A DNA stretch of 64,000 nucleotides from Podospora pseudocomata (taxonomy: Eukaryota; Ascomycota; Sordariomycetes; Sordariales; Podosporaceae): NCBI RefSeq assembly GCF_035222375.1, contig NC_085891.1, positions 3,782,001 through 3,846,000 of the forward strand. The letters run 5' to 3'. The notes under the pieces were generated by a model, which saw only the letters and a program-made list of their open reading frames with translations, did not search any database and was not told the origin of the DNA. The translations under genes and the position numbers were made by a program. Of the stretch, positions 44,239 to 55,560 are shown piece by piece; within the stretch, counting starts at the first letter, position 1; the number at the start of each line of letters is the position of its first letter.

Positions 44239-45602
44239 TTTTATTGTTACATTTTTAAGTCGGATATAGTAATCCTAAGTTAGCAACTTTTCTTTGACAT
44301 CACATATCAGTAAACTTTGGATTTCGCGAGTCCTGAACATTTGAATGGCCATCATGGCCACAATAGTAAGAGATTTTGACAATCTTCGAAAAGCATTCTG
44401 CTGATTGTCTGTTCAAAGCGTGCCATTGCACTTGCAGATTGAAATACTCGGACAATTTCCATCACGAAAACTGAGCTGCCCTGCTGTCGATATTGACCTA
44501 GTAGGTTGGTACTCCAACGTTTTCCCCACTGTTGCCAGACGGAAAAACGTGGACTGTAAAGAGAGTGACGTAGAGTGTTGTGTGTGCTCGGGCAAAACAC
44601 AAAGCTTTGTGGCACTGTAACGTTTCAACACCACGCGGTGGTTGAGCCGTTGTTTGAAACTCAGGACTCTCCAGGCACTCAGACACTGTTGAGAAGTCTC
44701 CCAAGGAAGAAGCCATCTCCAACGCAAGGAACCCTGAGGCTGCGCAGTGATGGTGGATCAGTGTGCTGCATCCAAAAAGGGGCAATGACGAAAGTTAGTT
44801 GGCAGACAGCTGCAGGCCATCTGGCAGACAGATTCATCGGAGCCAAGGGCAACGCTCGGGCCCTTTCTTGTGCCTGGCTCTTGGCCTAGAACTTTTTTGG
44901 TGAACAAGCTCTCGCTGGGCATGTCCACCAGGTACGTACCGATTGGGGATGGTCGCAATCTCGACTAACATTTTCTCTTGTGAACGAATACCATCATCTC
45001 CTTTTTTTTTTTCGCCAACGACGGACGGTGAGAGTAGAAGAAGAAGAGCAAGAAGAATACAAGAGATAGACATCGTCCAAGTGTGTCTCCTTGGACCATC
45101 GCTACCCAACAACCGACAGACGAGGAGCACGCAACAACAAGACCACACAAGGCCACAACTGCAAAGTCCCACCACACCCAGGGTCGCCCCCCGTGTCCAA
45201 TCCGATCCGATTCAATTCCCCAGTTTTCACCTCCTGACGCGTAAAACGAAAGCCGACCTTTCCCTGCGACCACACACTCACTACCACTACCACAACACAA
45301 CCACATCCTCAAACCGCCTCGTCAGACAAAGGGAATTCATTCTTTCCCTGCCGCTCGCTCTCTCCTGCCACGACGAACGAACTGATATTTGAACATTACG
45401 GATATGGTGGACGACGCTTGAATTGCCTTGTTGATCCAAAGAAACCCTTTTTTAATTGTCGGTCGTCTGGGCCTGTGAGCACACCCTTGGGCGGACGGCG
45501 CATAATTGATTCCATTCGCACTTCTGTATCCTCGCATCGACCGACCTCTAAACCACTTCCGTCGCTGGCTGGCTGGCTTCCCGCCCCAGAAAATCCGTCA
45601 CG
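44239..45602. other. Intergenic region, 1.4 kb
   Basis: Between the tRNA and the mannosyltransferase gene. The stretch from about 44950 to 45602 is CA- and CT-rich and looks like promoter and leader of the latter. Frames near 44352-44960 have no recognised family. No gene called. Confidence 0.5.
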
Positions 45603-47339
45603 ATGGATCTCCTCCGACGAGCTGGCAAGTTCGTCCCCGCCGGAGCCCGTCTGGCACTCCCCGTCACAGATGAAAAGGACAAGAGCAAACGAAAAACATG
45701 GGCTACCCGCCTGGCCTACCTCAAAAGGCCAATGAGGTTACGGGGTAACTCGAGCGTATCGGTGCCCCTCGGCGTCGTTGTTCTCTTCCCCGTTATCGTC
45801 GTCATCCTCATCCTTGTGCTCTTCGTCAGACACCCCAGCAATCCCGGGAGAATATTAATACCTGCTGGCGCCCCACCAGCAATAAGGTGAGCTTCGTCCC
45901 GTACCCCAGGGCCCTTCTCTCGGAGCGTGTGCTGACTGTGTCGTCTCTACAGAAAAATCAGTGAAAAGCACGACAAGGTGTTCGTTACCGGATGCCTCGA
46001 GCCAGATACCAGCAAGCCCCGCGCCAATGCCGCCTTTGTCGTGCTCGCGAGAAACAAGGAGCTGGATGGTGTTATCCAGTCCATGAAGTCGATCGAGCGC
46101 CACTTCAACCGGTGGTACAACTACCCCTACGTCTTCCTCAACGATGGCGACTTCAACCAGACCTTCATGGACACCGTCAAGAACTACACCAAGGCCAACG
46201 TCGAGTTTGGCAAGGTTGGTCCGGACATGTGGGGGTACCCTGACTGGATTGACCCCAAGGTCGCCAAGGAGGGCATCAACAAGCAGGGAGACAACGCCAT
46301 TATGTACGGCGGCATGGAGAGCTACCACTTTATGTGCCGCTTCTACTCTGGGTAGGTTACCCCACCACTCTGTTGCTCGAGCTGCACAGTATACTGACCA
46401 GATGCAGATTCTTCTACAAGCACGAGCTCCTTGCCAAGTACGAGTGGTACTGGCGCCTGGAGCCAGAGATCAGCTATTTCTGCGATATCACTTAGTATGT
46501 CTTCTCTTGGTTCTCTGTCGGCATTCAGACTGCTAACCGGTTTCAGTGACCCCTTTCTTGCCATGATTGAGCACAACAAGACCTATGGCTTTACCATTGC
46601 CGTCAAGGAGCTTCGCGAAACTGTCCCCAACATCTTCCGTTATGCTTCCGCCTACAAGCGCCTCAACAACCTGACTTCCCAGGGTCTTTGGGAGATGTTC
46701 GTCGAGCCCCAGCCCGACAAGAAGCCCGAGCCCCCTGCGCCCCAGCTTCCCGATGAGATTCTGCGCAGCAAGCAGCCCGAGATTGACCCGGAAGGAATGG
46801 AGGGCGAAAAGTACAACATGTGCCATTTCTGGTCCAACTTTGAGATTGCCCGTCTCGATTTCTTCCGGAGTAAGGCGTATGAGGATTTCTTCCAGATGAT
46901 GGACCGCAGTGGCGGTTTCTGGATGGAGCGGGTATGTTCTTTTCTTTTGCCTTTGCCCCCCTTTTGGTTATCCAGTCGTACTGATCTTGCTACACAGTGG
47001 GGTGATGCACCCATCCACTCCCTTGCCGCCGGTGCTCTCCTCGCCCCTCGCGATATCCATTATTTCCGCGACTTTGGCTACCGCCACACCACGATTCAGC
47101 ACTGCCCCGCCAACGCTCCCGCGCGCCAGCTGCCTCGTCAGCCCTGGCTTGAGGAGACCACCACCGATGAGCGCAAGCGTGTTGAGGAGGACAAGTACTG
47201 GGAGGAGTGGGACACACCCAAGGAGAACGGTGTGGGCTGCCGCTGCCGCTGCGACACGGACATTGTGGACGTCGAAGGCAAGGAGGGCAGCTGCTTGGCC
47301 GAGTGGGTTGATGTTGCCGGTGGATGGGCGAGTCCTTGA
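45603..47339 (+). CDS. Alpha-1,2-mannosyltransferase, KRE2/MNT1 family (GT15), type II Golgi membrane protein
   Basis: Five exons, 45603-45886, 45953-46351, 46408-46494, 46547-46931 and 46998-47339, giving 498 residues. A short basic cytoplasmic tail is followed by one membrane anchor at residues 54-75 and a luminal catalytic domain. Family blocks are visible: RANAAFVVLARNKELDGVIQ, FNRWYNYPYVFLNDGDF (donor and metal region), GDNAIMYGGMESYHFMCRFYSG, YEWYWRLEPEISYFCDI, MCHFWSNFEIARLDFFRS, and GDAPIHSLAAGALL with HYFRDFGYRH near the end. These enzymes transfer mannose from GDP-mannose in alpha-1,2 linkage during O- and N-glycan extension in the Golgi and affect cell-wall mannoproteins. Length is close to the family. 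Which of the several fungal paralogues this is cannot be told. Confidence 0.94.
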
Positions 47340-48528
47340 TCGAAGACGTAATGAAGCTGCAACTCTTGTCGAGTATAGCAAACCCAGCTGCCGAGCAGTG
47401 TACAACTTTTTACCCATAATGATACCGAACGGGTCTTGTTGAACCTGCTTTTCGCAAAAAGATGGATGGACGGACGGATAGGACATGGCATATTAGGAAT
47501 GAGGCCATGACCGTAAATAGATGGCGGCGAAACTCTGGTAGCTTAGCTTTGCTACTGTGGAATTATTGCCCCTTTTTCCCTTATGGAGCTTTCTTGTTTA
47601 CACACTACACTACACACACAAACACACACACATTGTTGTCACATAGCAAAAATCACCACAATCTCAACCGGGGCCGGCACTTTGCATTGGGGATGATCGG
47701 GGCGGGCGCGCTTTGATAAAGTCATGTTACAATGCTGGTTATTTTATTCTGTTGTATACCTGTTTTGTTGCGTGTTGCTTGATCTTGTTTATGGATTTTT
47801 GGACGAAGATGTCTTGATATGTAGCATAATGGCCACGAGCAACAGTGTAAACCATTCACCTTTCAGATATATCTCCGCGTTAGTGAGGAAGAAATATATG
47901 CATACAGCAAAGGGGCGAGATCAGTGTTCAGTCATCTCATTTACATCAACACAGAACAAAATAACACAGCCAAACTCAATAACTCTCTATTTTTTCTCTA
48001 CGAAACCCCCTCTTATTTACCCCCCCACCCCGGGGAGAGTACCAGACTAAGAAGCAAAGAGGTGATTAAGACATTACAAACCATATACCGACAAAAACCT
48101 CTTGATCACCACCACCACGACAAGATCCCTAAAAGAACCCCTTCTTATAACAAAAGCCCTCTCAATTCCCAGTCATCTCGTCCCTTGATCACTGCCCTTT
48201 TCTTCTATAACCCGACGCCATTCATTATTGCCTGTCCCCAGAAAAAATCTATCCCTCTATCCCTTCTTCCCGAGACCCGTAGGAAGAAAAAGCAAACGCC
48301 TGGAATACACCCCTCCATAAAAAAAAACGCCAACCGTTCCCACGCCCCACGCCATGCTCTGATTTGGTATCTTTTTCCCAACCATTCCAGACTTTTGCAG
48401 CGAGACAAGAGAAAGAAAAAAACGCCGAAAACTAATAGAAAAAGCCCCCGCCCAGAGAGAGAGAGAGAGAGAGAGAAAGAAAGAATCGAAAAGCAGCAGC
48501 GAGAGAAGAGAGCAAACTGGAAAAAGAC
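47340..48528. other. Convergent intergenic region, 1.2 kb
   Basis: The 3' regions of the mannosyltransferase (+) and dihydroxy-acid dehydratase (-). It holds a CA-rich stretch at about 47600-47632 and an AG microsatellite listed separately. A 303-codon frame (47924-48835) runs from low-complexity Lys/Pro/Ser sequence into the antisense of the dehydratase and is not a gene. Confidence 0.55.
48454..48480. repeat. (AG)n microsatellite
   Basis: About 27 bases of AG dinucleotides about 50 bases beyond the stop of the dehydratase gene. Confidence 0.9.
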
Positions 48529-50959
48529 TTACCAAGCCGGACCGCCAGCATCGGTAACAGCACCATGGCTGGCATCGCCCACAAGACGGGCATACTTGGC
48601 TAGGACGCCCCTCACAGGCTTCATCTTGGGCGGCTTCCACCCCCGTCGACGACGCTCCAGCTCCGCCGCAATGCCCGCGGCGCCCTTGATGCCCGAAGCC
48701 TCAATGATATCAATGCTGTTCTTGACAGCGTCAATAGTGATGAGATCGCCATCCTCCACAAGGGCAATGGGCCCGCCCACAGCCGCCTCGGGGACAACGT
48801 GGCCGACAATGAACCCGTGGCTGGCACCGCTGTAGCGCCCGTCCGTGACAAGGGCAATCTTCTTCAAGCCGGCACCCATGATGGCGGCGCTGGCCTGGAG
48901 CTGCTCGGGCATGCCCGGGCCGCCCTTGGGACCCTCGTAGCGAACAATCAAGACCTGGCCCTCCTCCTCATCCTTGATGAGACCCGCGGAAAGGGCGCTG
49001 TTCAGCTCGTGCTCCTTGTTAAACACGCGGGCCCTGCCGGTAAAGAAGTCGCCTTCCAAGCCAGTGATCTTGGCCACGGCGCCACCGGGAGCAAAGTTGC
49101 CGTAGAGAATACGCAAATGGCCCGATTTCTTGATGGGCTTCGTAATGTCCCGAATGATGGTCTGGCCGGGGTCGAGCGAAGGCCAGCTCGAGACGTTCTC
49201 AGCAAGAGTCTTGCCCGTGACCGTGGGAATGCCGCCGTCGATAAGGCCAACAGCAATCAGATACTTGAGGACTGCGGGAGTGCCACCGACGTTGCAGAGA
49301 TCCTCCATGTAATGCTTGCCAGACGGGGCCAGATCCGCCAGGAACGGGGTGGCCTCCGAGACGCGGTGGATATCCTCCAAAGTGAGGTCAACATCAGCCG
49401 AGTTGGCCATGGCCAGAAAATGCAGAACGGCATTGGTGCTTCCGCCGAGCACCATCGTGAGCTTCAAGGCGTTCATGAAAGACCGGCGTGTGATCAGGTC
49501 GCGGGGTCGAATGTCCTTCTCCATGCAGATGCGGATGGCCTCGGCGGCCCGCTCGCACTCGCTTCTCTTCTGCGGAGATTCGGCGGGGAATGACGAGGAC
49601 CCGGGAAGGCACAACCCCATGGCTTCAATGGCTGTGGCCATCGTGTTGGCCGTGTACATGCCGCCGCACGCACCAACTCCGGGGCAGGCATGCTCTTCGA
49701 TATCGTCCATGACCTCGCTGGCGGTAGCCTCGGCACCGGACTGCTTCTTGCAGCTGGCCTTGAGCACACCGTATCTGTAGGAGCCCACAGCTTCGTAGCA
49801 GGTCGAGATGTTGATGGGTTTGTCGAGAAGCTGGGAGTGGCCTCTGCGCATGGTACCGCCATAGATCATGACAAAAGGTCTGTTGTGGCGAGCAGCGGCC
49901 ATGATCACACCGGGCATGTTCTTGTCGCAACCGGGAATGCTGATGTTGGCGTCATGGCGTTGGGCGCATGTGACCGTTTCGATACTGTCAGCGATAATCT
50001 CTCTGGACTGCAGAGAGAAACGCATGCCTACAATGAGAGTGGTAAGTATGTGAAGCCAAGCCATTGTGTCCCAACAACCCACCTTCCGAGCCCATGGTGA
50101 TGCCGTCCGACACACCAATGGTGTTGAACTGCCAGGGCAGCATGTTTTGCTTCTGAACGGCCCTCTTCACAATGATGCCAAGATCCAACACTACCACACA
50201 TCAGCAACCGACTTAGTGACTCTCTCTCAGACATACACCACCACCAGGCCTGACTCACAGTGGGTGCTGTAGTAAATCACCGCTGTTAGTTTCATTCCTT
50301 GCTCCCAAAAGGACATCCAGAATAGGCAACTCACTTGCACGGGTTGCCCTCCCACCAAACAGTAGCGATTCCCACATGGGGCGCATTCTTCATCATGTCC
50401 TTATTGGGGACACCAGCCGAGTAAAGCATAGCCTGCAAAAAGAAAAAAGAGTTCCCATATTAGCCATTCTGCCCAACGCTAGCATCATCACCACCACCCG
50501 TTGTTTTTTATCTTGCAGCTTCCCTCCCATCAACTAGATCAGCAAGCTCAAGAAGCCAGCCCCACAAAAGCTAGGAGCTAACTACCCCTCAGGCCCGACG
50601 TCTGGAAAGGGTAAAGATAGGTAATAGAGATACGATTGCTTCTGCCGAGCAGAGCTTCCGCAGCTTCCCGCAGCCCAAGGCTGAACCGGTGGGCCGGCTT
50701 GTATCGGGATTTCGACAACTGGCTCCTCCGTTCGGTAGTTTTGAGAGAAATAAAGAGCAAAAAGACTTGCCTGGGCTCCGGGATAATCGTGGTCCCGGGT
50801 CATGAAGTGAGACCAGCGGTTCAGAGGGCCCCCGGCGGGAAGATGGTCGAACTGGATGTATTCGCCAGGCTTGGGCATGTTGCGCTCATTCTCTTGCTGG
50901 TGTTGGACATTCTCGTGCCCGGTATGGGTCCCCACCGACTCTTCCGCGTGAGGTGCCAT
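48529..50959 (-). CDS. Dihydroxy-acid dehydratase (IlvD/Edd family)
   Basis: Five exons, 50771-50959, 50335-50432, 50259-50266, 50083-50190 and 48529-50027, total 1902 bases, 633 residues. Exon 3 is only eight bases and rebuilds NTHLLDLG. Intron 1 starts GC, not GT (CAG|GCAAGT), and is 338 bases. The enzyme dehydrates 2,3-dihydroxy-3-methylbutanoate and its homologue in valine/isoleucine synthesis, with an iron-sulfur cluster and Mg2+. Marks are GNPCNTH with a cluster Cys (95), [10 protein letters not shown] (C168), [11 protein letters not shown], and [15 protein letters not shown] near the C-terminus. The N-terminus ([10 protein letters not shown]) lacks an obvious mitochondrial presequence, so it may be a paralogue rather than the main Ilv3. 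The stop codon TAA lies within a sequence that matches a donor (TG|GTAAGT), so a different 3' end is possible but not needed. Confidence 0.92.
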
Positions 50960-53900
50960 TGTGACTGTGAGTTGTGAGTCGAAGTGGTCGTGATCTTTCT
51001 CTGAGTTTTTGGCCGACTCTGGTCAGCGATTGTGGGTGTGAGAGAGAGTGAGTGAATAAGGGAGAGGCAGAGAGAGGTAGGTCCAGGGAAACACCCGGTG
51101 ACAAGGGTGTGAACGTTTGGTGGACGGACGAGGAAGAGTATGCGCTTCTAGAAGAGCCAAGGGAAAGGTTTGGTGGGAAGGGGGACCGGATATAAATATC
51201 GTAAGGATTTTCCTCTCGCACGCCAGGCACGGATACCCAAGGCCGCTCGCTGGTTGCTCCCGGTTCCAGAGTTGTTCCTGCTCTCGGCTCTTCTTCACAT
51301 GACGAGATGTGGCAAAGGGAAAGGGCCAGGAGAACGGGAGCTTGCCAGGAACCGCTAGTTAGCAGTCCTTTGTTCAAGCCAGGTGGCCAGCCGAGCTCCC
51401 GGGGATCAATGGAATTGTCAGCTCGGGAGCATCTCCATCTGGAGATACCCTGACGACAGCCAAACCTTGCCCGTGATGTACAACAGCAACAGCGGCCGGC
51501 TGCCCTGGATGCTCCGCCTGGTGGTTGGTTACCGGCTGTGGAGTCCGCTAGGAAAGCGTTCCTGGCAGGTCCTGGGCAGCTCCACTTCGGGCAAACGCGA
51601 AATCAACTGAACAATTTCCAAAGGAAAAAGAAGAGGAAAAAAAGAAAAAAGGTCACACAGAACCCAGTCGCCGGTAACGGTCCGATCTTGATGAGTTGGA
51701 CTAAAAAGCCAGGTGCTCCCAAGGTGTTCTCACGGTAGCTAGGTATGAGCAGTTTTGTTGCTCCAGATAAGGTAGGTACTCGGCCACAGCCTGTTGAACA
51801 GTCATCAAGTGTCTGGGTTGCGGGTTTGAAAGGCCAAATTGCAGGATGGACAGGGCGGAACCACGGAAAAGGGCGGTGGGAGACGAGACGACGAGGCATG
51901 CCATGCCCGGTCCCCCTCAACTCGGCGCCGGAGCCCTACCATGTCTGTCTGTCTGAAGAAGGCCCGGGAGCCCACACACTTCACTCGCATTCGCCATGAA
52001 CTGCTCCCGCCAGAACCAGAACTTTGCGTCAGTCAGCAGGATGGATCGGTTCCCTGCCAGTCAACGAACGGCGGATGCGATCCCTACCACTACCTACACG
52101 TGGTGGACAGGGCGAGCAGGCTGGCAGGTTGGCAGATATGGAGAAAGAAAAAAAAGCTCGGGGCCGTGGGTGTCCGCCGAGTGTGGATTTCAACGGCTTG
52201 CCTTTATCAGTCGATTCGCCCGAGTGGACGACGACGGGGTTCGTTCCTGTCAATGACATGTTGACCACAGGGGAAAGAAGGCCCGGATGACAACTCCCCC
52301 CACCGCCAATGCCACACAACACATTTCGATGCGGGAATCTGCAAGAATGCCGTCTTCCTCTCAGTGCCGGATTCGCTTCACCAACAAGACGGCCAGCTCG
52401 AACTGGTGGCCCAATGAAGCCGAAGACGGCGGGCCCGGGGCTCGGGAGCCGACCGTTGCTGCATGAGCGACTGTGTCGTCGAGTGCAACGTCGAGGACGG
52501 GTAGCGAGCATGTGGACAGGGCTCATCAGCCAAGAGCCGAGAGTCTGTCCGGTTGGTTTTCCCGATGTTCCTTTTTTCCTTTGGTGCGAGGGGGATGATG
52601 GAGCGGCAGATGCATCGATCGGGCAGTGAGTGGTCATGTCATGGTCGTGTCAGTAGTGGTGGAGGGTCTCTGTCGTCGTGATGATGGCATGTCTTGACAC
52701 ATCTTGACACCTTCCCGTCACGCCTAGGTAGGTAGGTAGGTAGAGAGAGCCGAGGTCGGCTGCAACTTAAATCTTGCAGTTGGGCAAGTTGGGCTGGCCA
52801 AGTCAAAGAAGAGCCTCCTCCTCCGTCCCGTTCGGTTCCTCTGCCGCGAACACCACATCTGCATCGGGACTGCCTCTTATTGATCAGGAAAGCATGCCCG
52901 GCGTTCCTGTGTCACCACACCTCGACATCACCGACATGGACTATCTGCGCGGAATCAACCTAGTACATAGCCGCCCCTCCATGAACCTATCTGTGTGCCT
53001 ATCAAGTCTTGTCGGAAAGAGCACCGCCTGTCTTGCTTGCCCTACCATTGCACCATGTTGATCATTTTGATACCTCCTGACGCGATACAGCCTCTCGGGT
53101 GTCATTCTGGGTATTTCGGGTTCACCTTCCGTCCAAGTTTGGGTTGACCCGGGATTGGGCACAAGCTTGGCTGCCCTGCAAAAGGAAGGGGGAGGACTCG
53201 GGAGAAAGAACAGGGGTCAGCACTGGCTTGCATTGACATGGCCATGGTGAACGGAGTCCCCGCCGTTGACACTACGCTTTGCTTAGCTCCGTCGGTTTCA
53301 GGTTCAGTTCACTTGATTTTTTTCCCCTTCTTGCCCTCTTACAGAGGGAAACGGGAAAGGTCCACGTTCAGGGAACAAAACACGAAAGGGCAGGGATGAA
53401 GTCCCACGTTTTTCTCTTCCTCTCTGTCATGTATCGTACACGAATCCCATCTCAACACCACCACCGCCTATCCGGTTATCCACCCCCCGCTACCTATGCA
53501 CTGCTCGCCCCTTCCACCCAACCCATCGCCGCCCAAAACCCCCCCATGAAAAGAAAATGAAGAAAATGGAAGAAAAGAAAAAAGGACATGCAAATCCGCC
53601 TCATTGCTGAACATCATGTATACCTTCCAGAGAAAGAAACAAGAGCAAGAAGAAGTAGAACGACAGAGCACCTTCACTGGGGCAACAAGAGGCTCATTTC
53701 TCATACATCTCGAATGTGATGTGTATGTAGGTATGTAGCAGGGCGTGCGTGGGTGTTGTCATCGTGGCTGGTTCAAAGTGTGTTGTCTTGTTGAAGTCAT
53801 CACTTCATCCATCATCGTCCGTAGCATCCGTCCGTAGCATCCGTCCAACTTTCCCAATCATAGATTTCCTCCCATCGATCCCTGCCATACCAAAAAAGGG

Positions 53901-54319
53901 AAGAACAGAAAATGGGAAGGGTCATTGTATAAAACTCGACACCAAGGCTTTTTTACAGCCCAAGACCCAACTCTCAGCTGGCATACAACATAGCAAACAT
54001 GCAAAACGCCAAGTATAACAGCACCAACAGGGAGCAAAGCAAAAGAATCAGGCTCCAAAAGAAAAGAAAAAAAAGAAACTCCGACTAAAAAGGTGAAGCC
54101 CTGGCCCCAGTAAGAAACACCGTGTCCCACGGGTGCCCTGGTGGCCTCTCGAGAAGTAAAAGGGAGAGGAAAATGGCAAAACACCCCAAAACATCACCCC
54201 TAAAAGATTCTGAACGAAGAGAAGATAGCGTGGAACAACTGAGACCACCCAGAAGTCCTGTGTCTTACCAATCATGCTCGTCAGAGCAGGCGGCTTGTAA
54301 GACTGAAAATGTCCTCCAC
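50960..54319. other. Intergenic region, 3.4 kb, no supported gene
   Basis: Upstream of the dehydratase gene and downstream of the Myb-like gene. Contents: a (taggt) tract at 52725-52743, a twice-repeated gtagcatccgtcc at 53821-53846, and A-rich sequence near 54050-54080. The largest frame (minus strand 52029-52637) is Arg/Pro/Ser/Gly-rich, overlaps open frames on the other strand, and has no recognised domain. I call no gene. Confidence 0.5.
52725..52743. repeat. (TAGG)n microsatellite
   Basis: Nearly five units of taggt/tagg in a row. Isolated single or double copies of the same word occur elsewhere in the window's non-coding parts (for example near 13940, 58833 and 62190). Confidence 0.85.
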
Positions 54320-55560
54320 TCAAGCGCCGACCACTCCTAACGAGCACCTCTCTTCTTCCAATCTTCTCACCATTTCTCTCTCCCTGGGACTCCTCGGGTT
54401 GGCATCAATGCCAAGGATGGCGCTAATTCTGGTCTTGTCAGGCTTGCTTTGCCCGTTGTAAAAGTGATCGTCAGGGCTACCGATCGGCGTAATGGGCGTG
54501 TGGGCAGCAATGCCCAGGCTCAAGCTGGAGCTAGAGCTGGAGCTGGAGGTAGGGCTGTGTCCACGCCATGCCTGCTCCAAGACCACGGGGTTGGCACCGG
54601 GGCCGTACTCAGCCGCGATGCTGGCCCAGAAAGAGGCACGGTGCGCATTGTAGATGGCGTTGAGCTTTCCCATATCCACCGGGTGGCTGGCAGAATAAGG
54701 GGTGGCAGAAAGACCGGCCGACGGAGGAGGCGGGAGCGCAGAGCAGTCCAGGCGCAGACGTCCTGGACCATGGGGGGCAGGGCCGCTGTTTGACGTGTAG
54801 GAGGGATAAGGCGCCGAACCGTTGGTTGGTGTCATGGACCCACGGTAGCCAGAAGGGGCTGTCAAGGGGGCGCTGTGTGGGTGGACTTCGTGCAACGGGG
54901 TGGGATACCCACGAGACGCCGTTGGAGAGGAAGTGCCCGCCGAGGCCGAACCGCCAATAGACGCGAGGGCGAGCTTCATCGAGGCCGGTTTGGGAAGGAT
55001 GGTGGGCAGACGGGGCGATGCGCTGGCGGAAGCGGTAGCCGTCATGATGCTGGGAAGCTGAATGCCAGTTGGGCTGATCGAACCATAAGATCGTGCGGAG
55101 CCGGGAGGAGATGCAGATCGGCTGAGCGAATCGTCCTGCTCCCGGATGGGCGAGGGAATCGAGCCGTGAAGCGGAGGGGAGTGTCCGCTGTTCGAGGATC
55201 CCGATGACGTGGACGTGGTACGCTTGCGGCGGTTGCTGCCATGGCTGAGCTGGTGATAATGAAGGCGGCACGCGAGCTCCGTCTTCTTCAAGTGGGCGGC
55301 AATGTGCTTGTAGGGCATTTTCTGAAGACGTGTCTGAAGAAGGTAGAGCTCCTACGCAATTCCGCGTCAGTACACAATGGTTTCCCGCTCAACTGCTTTC
55401 CCCCTTGGGCACATACCTCCTCCTCGCTCCATGCTCTCCCGCCACCAGTCGAAGTTGCCTTTCTGTTTTTTGTGACACCGTATTCATGACGATCCATGGC
55501 GTCGGTGGTCGGGGTATAGGGCCCGGCTTGGCCCGTCATGGGAATTGTTGGGGACATCAT
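54320..55560 (-). CDS. Myb/SANT-like DNA-binding regulator
   Basis: Two exons, 55417-55560 and 54320-55351, 391 residues. The domain at about residues 42-84 reads GRAWSEEEELYLLQTR...MPYKHIAAHLKKTELACRLHYHQL across the intron (GTATGT...TAG). This is a single Myb-like helix-turn-helix with the spaced Trp and hydrophobic positions of the fold, followed by a basic patch (SNRRKR) that could be a nuclear signal. The long C-terminal part is Ser/Pro/Ala-rich and disordered until about residue 275. A conserved-looking end follows (LNAIYNAHRASFWASIAAEY and DKTRISAILGIDANPRSPRE). A nuclear transcription-factor role is inferred. The intron splits the domain, supporting both exons. It sits beside 8.4 kb of gene-free sequence upstream. 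Confidence 0.82.

Noticed and set aside
47924-48835. 303-codon + strand frame
   Set aside because: Starts in Lys/Pro/Ser low-complexity 3' sequence and runs antisense through the C-terminus of the dihydroxy-acid dehydratase gene.
48799-49593. 264-codon + strand frame
   Set aside because: Exact antisense shadow of the dihydroxy-acid dehydratase coding exon.
52029-52637. 202-codon minus-strand frame
   Set aside because: Arg/Pro/Gly/Ser-rich, overlapped by open frames on the other strand, no recognised family.
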